64,000 bases of DNA from Rhodanobacter sp. (GTDB lineage Bacteria > Pseudomonadota > Gammaproteobacteria > Xanthomonadales > Rhodanobacteraceae): NCBI GenBank assembly GCA_030148505.1, contig JASBTI010000046.1, positions 31,288-95,287 on the forward strand, given 5' to 3'. How positions within the stretch are numbered: the stretch's first letter is position 1; each line of letters begins with the position of its first letter. The position numbers and the translations under genes are program-made. Below the pieces are notes generated by a model that had not been told where the DNA came from, searched no databases, and was given only the letters and a program-made list of their open reading frames with translations. Shown here piece after piece: positions 38,871-46,997 of the stretch.

Positions 38871-38898
38871 TTGTGTTTCCGGCCGGAAACTGTAACTT
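38871..38898 (+). promoter_or_regulatory. hipBA promoter
   Basis: A -35-like TTGTGT (38871-38876) and a -10-like TAACTT (38893-38898) are separated by 16 bases, with the hipB ATG nine bases after the -10. The spacer is almost filled by a 16-bp palindrome, so a bound repressor would block polymerase. No strong ribosome binding site is seen before hipB. Confidence 0.55.
38875..38890. promoter_or_regulatory. Perfect 16-bp palindrome, likely HipB operator
   Basis: GTTTCCGGCCGGAAAC is its own reverse complement. It sits between the -35 and -10 of the hip promoter, 17 bases before the hipB start. HipB-type antitoxins bind such palindromes to autorepress; direct binding here is inferred. Confidence 0.65.
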
Positions 38899-38906
38899 AA
38901 TTTGGT

Positions 38907-39332
38907 ATGGCGAAACGAATCCCCCCAACCCACCCTCGTGTACAGCGCCAGATCGAGGCGCTGAGCCAGCGCCTGCGCGCCGCCCGGATGCGTCGCTCGA
39001 TGACCCAGGAGGTGATGGCGGAGCGCGTGGGGGTCAGCGTCCCGACCATCGCCAAGCTTGAGAATGGCGACCCGTCGACCAGTCTGGCAACCGTTCTGCG
39101 AGCGCTGACTGTGCTCGGTCTGGCCGGCGACATCGACCTGATTGCCGCGCAGGACACCCTCGGTCGCGAACTGCAGGACAACGCACTCCGGCGCACCAAT
39201 GCTCCGCCCCGCACGCGGACCACCCCCACGCCGCGGCCGACGCCCATTGCCCAAACGCCGCCTGCGCCTACCTTGCTCCCCACTCCGTCAGTGCCGCCGA
39301 AGCCACCACGACCGCGGAAGCCGAAGCCATGA
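38907..39332 (+). CDS. hipB: HipB-like XRE antitoxin with Pro-rich tail
   Basis: 141 residues. An XRE helix-turn-helix occupies about 18-75 (RMRRSMTQEVMAERVGVSVPTIAKLENG). After residue 95 the protein turns into a Pro/Thr/Arg-rich low-complexity tail ending PPKPPRPRKPKP, likely disordered. HipB-type antitoxins repress the hip promoter and neutralise HipA; the tail could serve as a degradation signal or HipA contact, which is inference. ATGA overlap with hipA. Confidence 0.85.
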   Translation: MAKRIPPTHPRVQRQIEALSQRLRAARMRRSMTQEVMAERVGVSVPTIAKLENGDPSTSLATVLRALTVLGLAGDIDLIAAQDTLGRELQDNALRRTNAPPRTRTTPTPRPTPIAQTPPAPTLLPTPSVPPKPPRPRKPKP

Positions 39333-40585
39333 ACCGTCTGGAAGTCTGGATCGACGACGAGCCTCTCGGCGGCTCGGCCTTGGTCGGTCACCTGTCGAAG
39401 ACGGCAAGCAGGACGGGGGACACGATCAGCTTCGAGTACGATCCCAGCTGGCTGGCCAGCGTCGGGCCGGTGGCCGGATTCCCGCTGGATCACGAGCTGT
39501 ACTTCGGCGCTGGTCAGCAGTATGCGAGGGCTGGCGCTAACGAACTGTCGGGTGCTTTCCAGGACTGCTCCCCTGATCGCTGGGGCAAGCGCCTCATGGA
39601 CCGCCGCGAGGCGATCGAGGCGCGCGAAGAAGGGCGCAAAGCGCGCAACCTGCGCGCGTGGGATTACCTGGTAGGCGTCAATGACGAGTCCCGCATGGGA
39701 GCGCTGCGTCTGGTGGATCCAGAGTCCGCGCGCTACGTGGACGACCGCACGCTCAGCGCCCCACCGATCACCGAGCTGCGCCAGCTCGAGGGCATCGCCG
39801 CGCAAGTGGAGCGCGGCGATGCCGACCTGTCCGACGAGATGGTCCGTTGGATTAAGCAGATCGTGGCGCCCGGCGCTTCACTCGGCGGCGCCCGACCGAA
39901 AGCCAGTTTTCGTGACCAGGCTGGACAGCTGTGGCTTGCCAAATTCCCGTCCAACGATGATCGTGTCGACGTGGGATTGTGGGAATTTCTGACCTATCAG
40001 CTCTCACTCGACGCGGGCATCGACATGCCCGAGGCACGGCTGATGCAGTTCTCGGGCCGTGGTCACACCTACGCAGTGCAGCGCTTCGATCGCACCCCGG
40101 GCTCGCGCCGCATGTTCTCGTCGGCCATGAGCCAGCTGGACGCCTTCGAGAGCGAGGGCCATAGCTACTTGGACCTCGTACAGGTCATTGAGACCAGCGG
40201 CACCTCCACGCAGATTGCGCGCGACCTTGAACAGCTATTCCGGCGAGTCCTCTTCAACATCCTGATCGGCAACCGCGACGATCATCTGCGCAATCACGGC
40301 TTCATGCGGGCAGGTGATGGCTGGCAACTGTCGCCGGCATTCGATGTCAATCCGAACCCCGACAAAGATCATCACGTGCTTGCGATCGACGACCGGGATC
40401 CGTCACCAGATTCGAGCCTGCTGCTGACCACGGCTGACTACTACCGACTCTCCAAGAAGGCCATAGGAGCCGTGGTCGAGCAAGTGCGCGCGGCCGTGCG
40501 AGGCTGGGAGACTCGCGCACAAGCTCTGGGCGCGCCTAGGAGCGAGATAGCGCCGATGCAGGCTGTCATCGATCCGGACCGGTAA
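39329..40585 (+). CDS. hipA: HipA-family Ser/Thr kinase toxin
   Basis: 418 residues. N-terminal subdomain 1 is followed by the kinase core: GGARPKASF at 186-194 (nucleotide loop and Lys191 region), QRFDR at 251-255, catalytic loop GNRDDHLRN with Asp317, and AFDVNP with metal-binding Asp339. All key residues are present, so it should be active. HipA kinases inactivate translation, for example by phosphorylating glutamyl-tRNA synthetase, and cause growth arrest; the target here is unknown. Lies inside the dusA-flanked island. Confidence 0.88.
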   Translation: MNRLEVWIDDEPLGGSALVGHLSKTASRTGDTISFEYDPSWLASVGPVAGFPLDHELYFGAGQQYARAGANELSGAFQDCSPDRWGKRLMDRREAIEAREEGRKARNLRAWDYLVGVNDESRMGALRLVDPESARYVDDRTLSAPPITELRQLEGIAAQVERGDADLSDEMVRWIKQIVAPGASLGGARPKASFRDQAGQLWLAKFPSNDDRVDVGLWEFLTYQLSLDAGIDMPEARLMQFSGRGHTYAVQRFDRTPGSRRMFSSAMSQLDAFESEGHSYLDLVQVIETSGTSTQIARDLEQLFRRVLFNILIGNRDDHLRNHGFMRAGDGWQLSPAFDVNPNPDKDHHVLAIDDRDPSPDSSLLLTTADYYRLSKKAIGAVVEQVRAAVRGWETRAQALGAPRSEIAPMQAVIDPDR

Positions 40586-41010
40586 TCCACGCGTGTCCGA
40601 TGTAGAAATGTGACCATCAGGGCACGGTCGCCAACTCCGGCCAACCGTGGTCGTAACGCGTGGTCAGTTATTGGCAATCCGTACCGAAATCACAGCACAT
40701 CTTGCATCACAGCAGCCCACAGCGACGGATACTCTCCCCGATGCTCCTGCACCATACGCACGGCGCGCTCGCGGACCTCAGGTGAGAACTTGTTCGACTT
40801 GTTCACAGCTCCATCTTCTCAAGCGTTGGAGCCTCCACAGAACCCGGGACGATTCATCATCGCGCTTGAGCCTGATTTGCGCGGTGTACCCTATTGAGCC
40901 GTTGCTTCGATGGCGCTGCACGATCATGCCCATATAGCCGTGCTACACGTCTGTGTGCGTAGCAATAATCGTAGCGTCGTAGCACTCAAAACACCCGAAA
41001 ATTGCCGAAA
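40586..41010. other. 425-base region between hipA and dusA with IS remnant
   Basis: Holds the IS3-type remnant at 40708-40856. The bases on either side (40586-40707 and 40857-41010) show no gene, tRNA or clear repeat. The region supplies the present upstream sequence of dusA, presumably including its promoter. Confidence 0.6.
40708..40856 (-). mobile_element. Remnant of an IS3-family element (left end plus start of orfA)
   Basis: Read leftward it begins TGAATCGTCCCGGGTTCTGT, resembling IS3-group terminal repeats that start TGAACCGCCCCGGG. Fifty bases on, a GTG at 40806 opens the first 33 codons of orfA ([20 protein letters not shown], then YPSLWAAV), the N-terminus of an IS3-type transposase helix-turn-helix protein. 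Similarity stops abruptly at 40708; the rest of the element and its other end are missing, so it cannot move on its own. Confidence 0.8.
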
Positions 41011-42042
41011 ATGCCCGAGAACGTAAGCCCCCCAGACACCAAAGAAAGCCAGCTGAATGGCCAAAATCCGCTGTATCCGAGCGATTGGCGCGTCTGTGTG
41101 GCCCCGATGATGGACTGGACCGATCGGCATTGCCGCTATTTCCACCGGCTGTTGTCGCCGCGCTCGCGGCTGTACACCGAAATGGTGACCAGTGCTGCGC
41201 TGGTGCGAGGGCGGCAGCTGCGCCTGCTGGAACACAGCCAGCAGGAGCATCCCGTGGCGTTGCAACTGGGGGGCAGTGAGCCGGGTGAACTGGCGCAGGC
41301 GGCGCGTTACGGCGCCGAGGCGGGTTACGACGAGATCAATCTCAATGTGGGCTGTCCGTCGGACCGGGTACAGTCAGGGCGTTTTGGTGCCTGCTTGATG
41401 CGCGAGCCAGCCCTGGTGGGCGATTGCGTGAAGGCGATGCGCGACGCGGTCACTCTGCCGGTGACGGTGAAATGCCGTATCGGTGTTGACGACCAGGACG
41501 ACTATGCGGGGCTGCAGCACTTTACCGAAACGATGCTGGAAGCCGGGGTCGAGGTGCTGGTAGTGCACGCCCGCAAGGCCTGGTTGCAGGGGTTGTCACC
41601 CAAGGAAAATCGGGAAATTCCGCCCTTGGATCATCAGCGCGTGTACCGGCTCAAACGCGAGTTTCCGCAGCTGGTGGTCATCATCAACGGCGGCATCAGC
41701 TCGGTCGAGCAAGTGCAGAGCCACCTGCAACAGGTGGACGGCGTGATGCTGGGTCGGGCGGCTTACCATGATCCCTACCTGCTGGCGCAATTGGAGGCCG
41801 CATTGCATGGTGAGCCGTTGCCGCAGCGCGATGAGCTGGTGCGACGCATGCGACCGTATGTGGAGGCTGAGCTGGCACGCGGCACCGCGCTCAAGCACAT
41901 CAGCCGACATCTGCTTGGGCTGTACCAGGGCCAGCCAGGTGCCCGTGCCTTCCGTCGCACCATCAGCGAAGGGGCACATTTGCCCGGCGCAGGCTGGGCG
42001 CTTATTGAGCAGGCCCTGGTACCTTGCCGGGCGGTGGCGTGA
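41011..42042 (+). CDS. dusA: tRNA-dihydrouridine(20/20a) synthase
   Basis: FMN enzyme reducing U20/U20a in tRNA D-loops. 343 residues. FMN barrel start CVAPMMDWTDRHCRYF, substrate loop INLNVGCPSDRV with catalytic Cys, VTVKCRIGVDD, HARKAWLQGLSPKENR and INGGISS. The ATG chosen follows a TTG three codons earlier; the first about 27 residues are poorly conserved and probably come from DNA brought by the adjoining element. Its codons 25-37 are duplicated at 38495-38533. Confidence 0.93.
   Translation: MPENVSPPDTKESQLNGQNPLYPSDWRVCVAPMMDWTDRHCRYFHRLLSPRSRLYTEMVTSAALVRGRQLRLLEHSQQEHPVALQLGGSEPGELAQAARYGAEAGYDEINLNVGCPSDRVQSGRFGACLMREPALVGDCVKAMRDAVTLPVTVKCRIGVDDQDDYAGLQHFTETMLEAGVEVLVVHARKAWLQGLSPKENREIPPLDHQRVYRLKREFPQLVVIINGGISSVEQVQSHLQQVDGVMLGRAAYHDPYLLAQLEAALHGEPLPQRDELVRRMRPYVEAELARGTALKHISRHLLGLYQGQPGARAFRRTISEGAHLPGAGWALIEQALVPCRAVA
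41083..41121 (+). repeat. Right direct repeat inside dusA (attR-like)
   Basis: Partner of 38495-38533, 38 of 39 bases identical, lying at codons 25-37 of dusA where dusA-specific integrases are known to insert elements. It keeps dusA in frame, as expected when the element restores the gene. Confidence 0.8.
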
Positions 42043-42123
42043 CAGATGCGGCGTATCAGGTCAGTATTCAGGGCAGATTGTCTACCCTTGGGACATCGAC
42101 GGGTGTCTGGCGGACTATCGAGC

Positions 42124-42429
42124 ATGACTATGTACAAAAGCTTCATCCTTGCCCTGCTGGTATGCACGGGGCTGTACGCAGCACCTTCGGCGGCGCAGTC
42201 GTCGACGTCGTTGACACTGGAACAGGCGGTGCTCAAGGTGCAGCAAAAAACGGGCGGGAAGGTATTGTCGGCCGAGTCGCGCCAGTTCGGGCGGCAGTTG
42301 GAATACCGCATCAAGGTGCTCACGCCGGAGGGGCATGTGCGAGTAATCTCTGTCTCATCCAAAGTCGACACGCGTCCTGCTTCCAGTCAATCAACCAAGA
42401 GTTCACCCGGCAAACACGCGGGCCATTGA
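42124..42429 (+). CDS. Small exported PepSY-like protein
   Basis: 101 residues with a signal peptide (YKSFILALLVCTGLYAAPSAA). The rest resembles a PepSY unit: LTLEQAVLKVQQKTGGKVLSAE followed by LEYRIKVLTPEGHVRVISV. Such proteins commonly precede two-component genes and are thought to act in the periplasm on proteases or sensor partners. Twelve bases before the phoP-like gene, so cotranscribed. An ATG two codons in is an alternative start. Confidence 0.75.
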   Translation: MTMYKSFILALLVCTGLYAAPSAAQSSTSLTLEQAVLKVQQKTGGKVLSAESRQFGRQLEYRIKVLTPEGHVRVISVSSKVDTRPASSQSTKSSPGKHAGH

Positions 42430-42441
42430 GGAGAGATACTG

Positions 42442-43134
42442 ATGCGCATCCTGTTGGTGGAGGACGAAGCGCCATTGCGCGAGACGCTGGCTGCACGCCT
42501 GAAACGGGACGGTTTTGCCGTGGATGCGGCGCAAGACGGCGAGGAGGGGATTTATCTCGGGCGCGAGGTGCCGTTTGATCTGGCGATCATCGATCTGGGG
42601 CTGCCAAAGATGTCCGGCATGGACCTGGTAAAGGCCTTGCGCGAAGACGGACAGCGTTACCCGATCCTGATCCTGACGGCCAGGGGCAGCTGGCAGGACA
42701 AGGTCGAGGGCTTGAAATACGGGGCCGACGATTATCTGGTCAAGCCATTTCACGTGGAGGAGCTGTTGGCGCGTATCAATGCGCTGGTGCGGCGGGCCAG
42801 TGGCTGGTCCAAGCCGATTCTGGCCTGTGGCGAGATCAAGCTCGATACCACCGCGCAGACGGTTTCGGTGGAAGGTAAACTGGTCGACCTGACGAGCTAT
42901 GAATACAAGGTGCTGGAATACCTGATGCTGCACGCCGGCGAGCTGGTCTCCAAGGCTGATCTTACCGAGCATATCTACCAGCAGGATTTCGACCGCGATT
43001 CGAATGTGCTGGAAGTGTTCATCGGCCGGCTGCGCCGCAAGCTGGACCCGGAAGGTGCCCTGAAACCCATCGAGACGGTACGTGGACGCGGATACCGCTT
43101 TGCCATCCCCCGCACCGACGGCGACGACGAGTGA
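42442..43134 (+). CDS. phoP: OmpR-family response regulator, PhoP-like
   Basis: 230 residues. Receiver domain with acidic pocket VEDEA, phosphoacceptor Asp51 (IIDLGLP), Thr79 and Lys101 (LVKPF), then a winged-helix DNA-binding domain (TSYEYKVLEYLM, RDSNVLEVFIGRLRRKL, ETVRGRGYRF). Sequence and pairing resemble PhoP of PhoP/PhoQ, which responds to Mg2+ limitation and cationic peptides in relatives; the signal here is untested. GAGGAG lies before the start. Confidence 0.88.
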   Translation: MRILLVEDEAPLRETLAARLKRDGFAVDAAQDGEEGIYLGREVPFDLAIIDLGLPKMSGMDLVKALREDGQRYPILILTARGSWQDKVEGLKYGADDYLVKPFHVEELLARINALVRRASGWSKPILACGEIKLDTTAQTVSVEGKLVDLTSYEYKVLEYLMLHAGELVSKADLTEHIYQQDFDRDSNVLEVFIGRLRRKLDPEGALKPIETVRGRGYRFAIPRTDGDDE

Positions 43135-43138
43135 GCTG

Positions 43139-44521
43139 GTGTCGCCGCATCGACCGCTTTCCTTGGCGGCGCGTGCGGCGATTGCCACCGGGTTCGTGCT
43201 GGCGGGCTTTCTCGGTCTGGTCGGCCTGACCCTTTCGCAGGCCAACAAGGAGCGCGCGTTGAGCGGGCTGCATGATCGTCTGCAGAACTTCGCGATTGCC
43301 TACATTACCGATTTCGACGTCAACCGCTATGGCCGAGTGTTGCCCCCGGATACGGCGCCGGACCCGAATTTTTCGCGGCCCGGCTCCGGTCTGTACGCAG
43401 TGGCGATCGGCGACCATGGCTACCACTGGTCGTCGTCCTCGGCGATTGGCCGTGACTTCCCCTTTCTGAAACCGCTGGCACCGGGCCAAAGTCGGTTTGT
43501 CGGGCCGATCGATACGCGCATGGGACGGCTGTACTACTACAGCTATGGCGTGGCGCTGGACACCTTGCAGAAAAAATCGGTGCCACTCACCGTCATGGTG
43601 GCGCAAACCGAGGACCAGCTGGAGGGGGAAAGCGCCATCTATCGGCGCACACTGATCATCTGGCTGTCGATTCTCGGCGTCATGCTGATCGTGTTGCAAT
43701 TGCTGTTGCTGCGCTGGAGCCTGACCCCGTTGCGCAAGGTCGCCAGCGACATGAGCCGGGTCGAGAGCGGGGACAGCGAGCAACTGGACAGCCAATACCC
43801 GCTGGAGTTGACCGGCCTGACCGAGCGGATCAACGCATTCATCGACAATGAGCGCGAGCAACGGACCCGGTATCGGCATACGCTGGCCGATCTCGCCCAC
43901 AGCTTGAAGACGCCGCTGGCGGTGATCCGCTCGCAACTGGAGTCGGCGCCGTCGGCGGACGAATCCGTACGACGCCACAACGTGCTGGACCAGGTGCGAC
44001 GGATGGACGAACTGGTGGCCTACCAGCTGGCCCGCGCCGCTACGTCGGGGCGGCAGACTTTTGCCAGTGCCGTACCTATTGCCGGTCATGCCGAGGATCT
44101 GGTGCAGAGCCTGGAAAAAGTCTATGCCACCAAGAATGTCCTGTGCGAGTTCGACATCGACGAAGAAGCCGTTTTTTTCGGCGAGCAGGGGGATCTGCTG
44201 GAGTTGCTGGGCAATCTGCTGGAGAACGCTTTCAAGTGGGCCAGCCACCATGTCTTGCTGGTGGTCAAGGCCCAGGCCCACCCGACTCGTCAACGCCCCG
44301 GTTTGCGGTTGAGCGTGGAAGACGATGGCCCCGGCATCGACGACGACAAGATCGAGAAGATATTGCAGCGTGGCGTGCGTGGTGACGAGCGGGTACAGGG
44401 CCACGGCATCGGCTTGTCGATTGTGCAGGACATCGTGCACGCGTATCAGGGTGAGCTGACGGTTGATCGGTCGCCGGAGTTTGGGGGTGCCCGTTTCAGC
44501 GTGACCCTGACGCCGGGTTGA
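43139..44521 (+). CDS. phoQ: Sensor histidine kinase, PhoQ-like
   Basis: 460 residues from a GTG four bases after the phoP stop. Transmembrane helices at about 12-33 and 172-191 flank a periplasmic domain of about 135 residues; then HAMP, dimerisation helix with phosphoacceptor His254 (DLAHSLKTPLAV), and an ATPase domain with NLLENAFKWA, EDDGPGID and VQGHGIGLSIVQ. A frame start at 43082 would overlap phoP by 53 bases and adds polar residues only. Forms the partner of the preceding regulator. Confidence 0.88.
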   Translation: MSPHRPLSLAARAAIATGFVLAGFLGLVGLTLSQANKERALSGLHDRLQNFAIAYITDFDVNRYGRVLPPDTAPDPNFSRPGSGLYAVAIGDHGYHWSSSSAIGRDFPFLKPLAPGQSRFVGPIDTRMGRLYYYSYGVALDTLQKKSVPLTVMVAQTEDQLEGESAIYRRTLIIWLSILGVMLIVLQLLLLRWSLTPLRKVASDMSRVESGDSEQLDSQYPLELTGLTERINAFIDNEREQRTRYRHTLADLAHSLKTPLAVIRSQLESAPSADESVRRHNVLDQVRRMDELVAYQLARAATSGRQTFASAVPIAGHAEDLVQSLEKVYATKNVLCEFDIDEEAVFFGEQGDLLELLGNLLENAFKWASHHVLLVVKAQAHPTRQRPGLRLSVEDDGPGIDDDKIEKILQRGVRGDERVQGHGIGLSIVQDIVHAYQGELTVDRSPEFGGARFSVTLTPG

Positions 44522-44676
44522 TCCCTGCGGGCGTCCTCGATCTCATCGGGTCGATCGTGCTTCGAGACTCCCCCGGCAAGTAGCCGTACCAGGTCTTCAG
44601 CGAATCGGCGATCACGGGGCAGCGGGAAGGGCGCCGGCGACGATAACCGTCGGTGCGCTTGCCGGCTGCCGCGCGC

Positions 44677-45003
44677 TTACTGGATGGAGCCCGGCAACAG
44701 CGACTGCCAGCCGAGACGGGATGGACGAGTCTGCGTATGCGTATGCACGGAAGACGGTAGGTCGGAATGGGCGTTGTCATCACCTGGGGACGGACGCGAG
44801 GCGTCTTCGCCGTCTTGCGCCGGCATATCGCGACCCGGCGCCAGTGCATCGCCGCCACTATGGCTGGTGCGAGAACTGGCGCTTTCGCTCCTGCCGCTGT
44901 TCGAGCTGCCATCAAGGTTGCCGGTGCGCAGACCTGTCGCCGAAATCGTACCGATGCCCATCAGGCAGAGGATGCAGCCGATTAGCCAGGGTCTGGAATG
45001 CAT
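44677..45003 (-). CDS. Hypothetical exported protein
   Basis: From the ATG at 45003 it has 108 residues: an N-terminal hydrophobic segment (PWLIGCILCLMGIGTISA) suggesting a signal peptide or lipoprotein-like anchor, then a Ser/Gly/Asp-rich low-complexity region, and an end reading RLGWQSLLPGSIQ. The longer frame (to 45261) runs into the birA region and was rejected. No family recognised. Divergent from birA. Confidence 0.5.
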   Translation of the reverse strand: MHSRPWLIGCILCLMGIGTISATGLRTGNLDGSSNSGRSESASSRTSHSGGDALAPGRDMPAQDGEDASRPSPGDDNAHSDLPSSVHTHTQTRPSRLGWQSLLPGSIQ

Positions 45004-45215
45004 GGTTCGCGCCCCCCCGATCTGAAAGCCAAGTGCTAGATCCTCGCAGAATAGTTGCCAGGTTACCAGTGCGCCGCGATCGTACGATCTCAGCGATCGG
45101 CGCAGACTGCCCGCATGCCGGCTCGGCCGGGCTAAAATCCCCGAATGCCAACTCTGCGACCTTCGTCGACTACTTCCGATTATCCCGGCGTTCGCCTGTT
45201 CAGGCGGTTGCGCTG

Positions 45216-46205
45216 ATGGATTCGCAACAGCTGCTGGCGATGCTGGCTCCAGGTCAGGCACTTTCGGGAACCGCCATGGCCACTAGAGCCGGGGTGACCC
45301 GTGCTGCGGTCTGGAAGCAAATTGAGGTGCTGCGCGCGCGTGGTGTGCCCATCGAAGCCAGCACAGCGGCGGGCTATAAGTTGCCGTGGCCGTTGCAGAT
45401 GCTGGACGAGGCGAGCATTCGCGCCAGTCTACCTGCATCGTTGAGCGCTGCGCTGGGAGCGCTTGAGGTGCATTGGGAACTGGATTCCACCTCCAGCGAG
45501 TTGCAGCGGCGTGTATCGCAAGCCGCCGACTTCAGCATGCTGCTGGCCGAGACGCAGACCGCTGGCCGAGGACGTCGGGGGCGGCCATGGTTGTCCCCAC
45601 CGGGTCTCAATCTCTATCTGTCCTGCCTGAAACGTTTCGAAAACGGTTTTGTCTCCCTGGCGGGGCTATCGCTGGCCATCGGGGTGATGGTGCTGCGCGC
45701 GATGGGCAATCTGGCAATCACCGGCGCGGGTCTGAAATGGCCCAATGACCTGTTGGCGGTGAACGGCTCGTCGGCGGGCGGCAAGCTCGGCGGGATATTG
45801 GTCGAGCTCACGGGTGAATATCAGGGGCCTTGTGTGGCAATCATCGGGATCGGACTCAACCTACGGTTGACCGACCTTCTGCGCGAACAGGCGGGTCAGC
45901 CAATCAGTGATCTGGCCACGCTCGCCGGGGGCACTCCAGCGGACCGGAACCATGTTGCCGCCAGCCTGATAGGGGCGTTGATCGAAGGACTGCGGCAGTT
46001 TGAGCAAGAAGGCTTTGCCGGCTTCGCTGCGGATTTTGCGCGGCATGATCTGTTGTATGGCGAGCGCCTCCATCTTGCGGGAGCATGCGGGGAATTTGAC
46101 GGTACCGGCGCCGGTGTGGATTCCCGAGGCGCCTTGTTGGTGCACGCCGACGATGGCGAACTGCATCGGATCGATAGTGCGGATGTTACGGTGCGGCCGG
46201 CATGA
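45216..46205 (+). CDS. birA: Bifunctional biotin--protein ligase / biotin repressor
   Basis: Attaches biotin to acetyl-CoA carboxylase carrier protein and, with its N-terminal winged helix, can repress biotin genes. 329 residues. Helix-turn-helix at about 15-40 (ALSGTAMATRAGVTRAAVWKQIEVL); biotin loop GRGRRGRPW at 117-125; KWPNDLL and GKLGGILVE in the catalytic core; C-terminal SH3-like domain. The ATG matches the family start; the upstream frame is shadow. The gene for CoaX follows by ATGA overlap. Confidence 0.92.
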   Translation: MDSQQLLAMLAPGQALSGTAMATRAGVTRAAVWKQIEVLRARGVPIEASTAAGYKLPWPLQMLDEASIRASLPASLSAALGALEVHWELDSTSSELQRRVSQAADFSMLLAETQTAGRGRRGRPWLSPPGLNLYLSCLKRFENGFVSLAGLSLAIGVMVLRAMGNLAITGAGLKWPNDLLAVNGSSAGGKLGGILVELTGEYQGPCVAIIGIGLNLRLTDLLREQAGQPISDLATLAGGTPADRNHVAASLIGALIEGLRQFEQEGFAGFAADFARHDLLYGERLHLAGACGEFDGTGAGVDSRGALLVHADDGELHRIDSADVTVRPA

Positions 46206-46966
46206 GGCTGCTGCTGGATCTTGGCAATACCCGATTGAAATGGGCGCTTTGGCGGCCTTCTGCAGACGAGTGGCTGGCGCGGGGTGCGCTGGAGTGGCAT
46301 CAGGACATGGACGCCATGCTTCAGGAGGCTTGGGGCGCCCTGCCGGCGCCGACGAGCATCGCCGCCGCTTCGGTGGTCAGCGCTGAGCGCGAGGCCGAGG
46401 TGACCGCTGCCGTGGCACGACAGTTTGGCGGTGAACCTTGCTGGTTTCGCACCCCGGCCAGTGCCTGCGGCATTCACAATGCGTATGCCGAGCCGCACCG
46501 ACTCGGCGCGGACCGATTTTTGGCAATGGTGGCGGCTTTTGCCGAAGGCCATGCTCCGTGTGTGCTTGCCAGCGTCGGGACAGCGCTTACCCTGGATGCC
46601 TTGGCAGGGGATGGGCGCCACCTCGGTGGCTTGATCGCTCCGGGGCCTCGGTTGATGCAGGCGTCCTTGCGGGAAGGGACGGCCCGGGTGCGTCCCGACG
46701 GGCCAGGGGTAATCCTGGATATGGCGGACAACACTACCGATGCGGTCAGCTCGGGATGCTGGCAGGCAGCGGTGGCATTGACCGAACGCTTCCATGCGCG
46801 GATGAGTCCGCGGCTGGGGGGCTCGCCCTTGCTGATCCTGAACGGAGGCGATGGTCCGACGCTGGCGCCCTTGCTGGCGTTGCCTTCCCGCCTGGGTCGC
46901 GACGGGGTGATGCGGGGACTGGCCGTATGGTCGCATCGACAGTCGCTGGCGGCCCGGCCTGGCTAG
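46202..46966 (+). CDS. coaX: Type III pantothenate kinase
   Basis: First step of coenzyme A synthesis. 254 residues, ASKHA fold: LLLDLGNTRLKWALW phosphate loop, PHRLGADRFLAMVAAF, ASVGTALTLDAL with the catalytic Asp, and GGLIAPGPRLM. Standard birA-coaX arrangement with ATGA overlap. Confidence 0.93.
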   Translation: MRLLLDLGNTRLKWALWRPSADEWLARGALEWHQDMDAMLQEAWGALPAPTSIAAASVVSAEREAEVTAAVARQFGGEPCWFRTPASACGIHNAYAEPHRLGADRFLAMVAAFAEGHAPCVLASVGTALTLDALAGDGRHLGGLIAPGPRLMQASLREGTARVRPDGPGVILDMADNTTDAVSSGCWQAAVALTERFHARMSPRLGGSPLLILNGGDGPTLAPLLALPSRLGRDGVMRGLAVWSHRQSLAARPG

Positions 46967-46997
46967 AATGGGGCACGAGGCAATCGATGGAGGTGGG

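Larger units (their letters stand above)
38230..38906. other. 677-base intergenic region with dusA 5' copy and hip promoter
   Basis: Contains a 39-bp copy of the dusA 5' coding region at 38495-38533, then about 330 bases without a convincing gene on either strand, and the hipBA promoter at the right end. An oligo-T run near 38297 after cyoD has no clear stem. Open frames here are short or are antisense to hipB and show no family signature. Confidence 0.6.

Noticed and set aside
38385..39254. 289-codon leftward open frame across the hip promoter
   Set aside because: Antisense to hipB, crosses the hip promoter and the duplicated dusA fragment, no recognisable domain.
38495..41121. Active prophage or integrative element
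   Set aside because: No integrase, excisionase or phage gene lies between the direct repeats; only hipBA and an IS fragment remain.
43019..44440. 473-codon leftward open frame opposite phoQ
   Set aside because: Antisense to the sensor kinase, whose H-box and ATPase motifs are intact.
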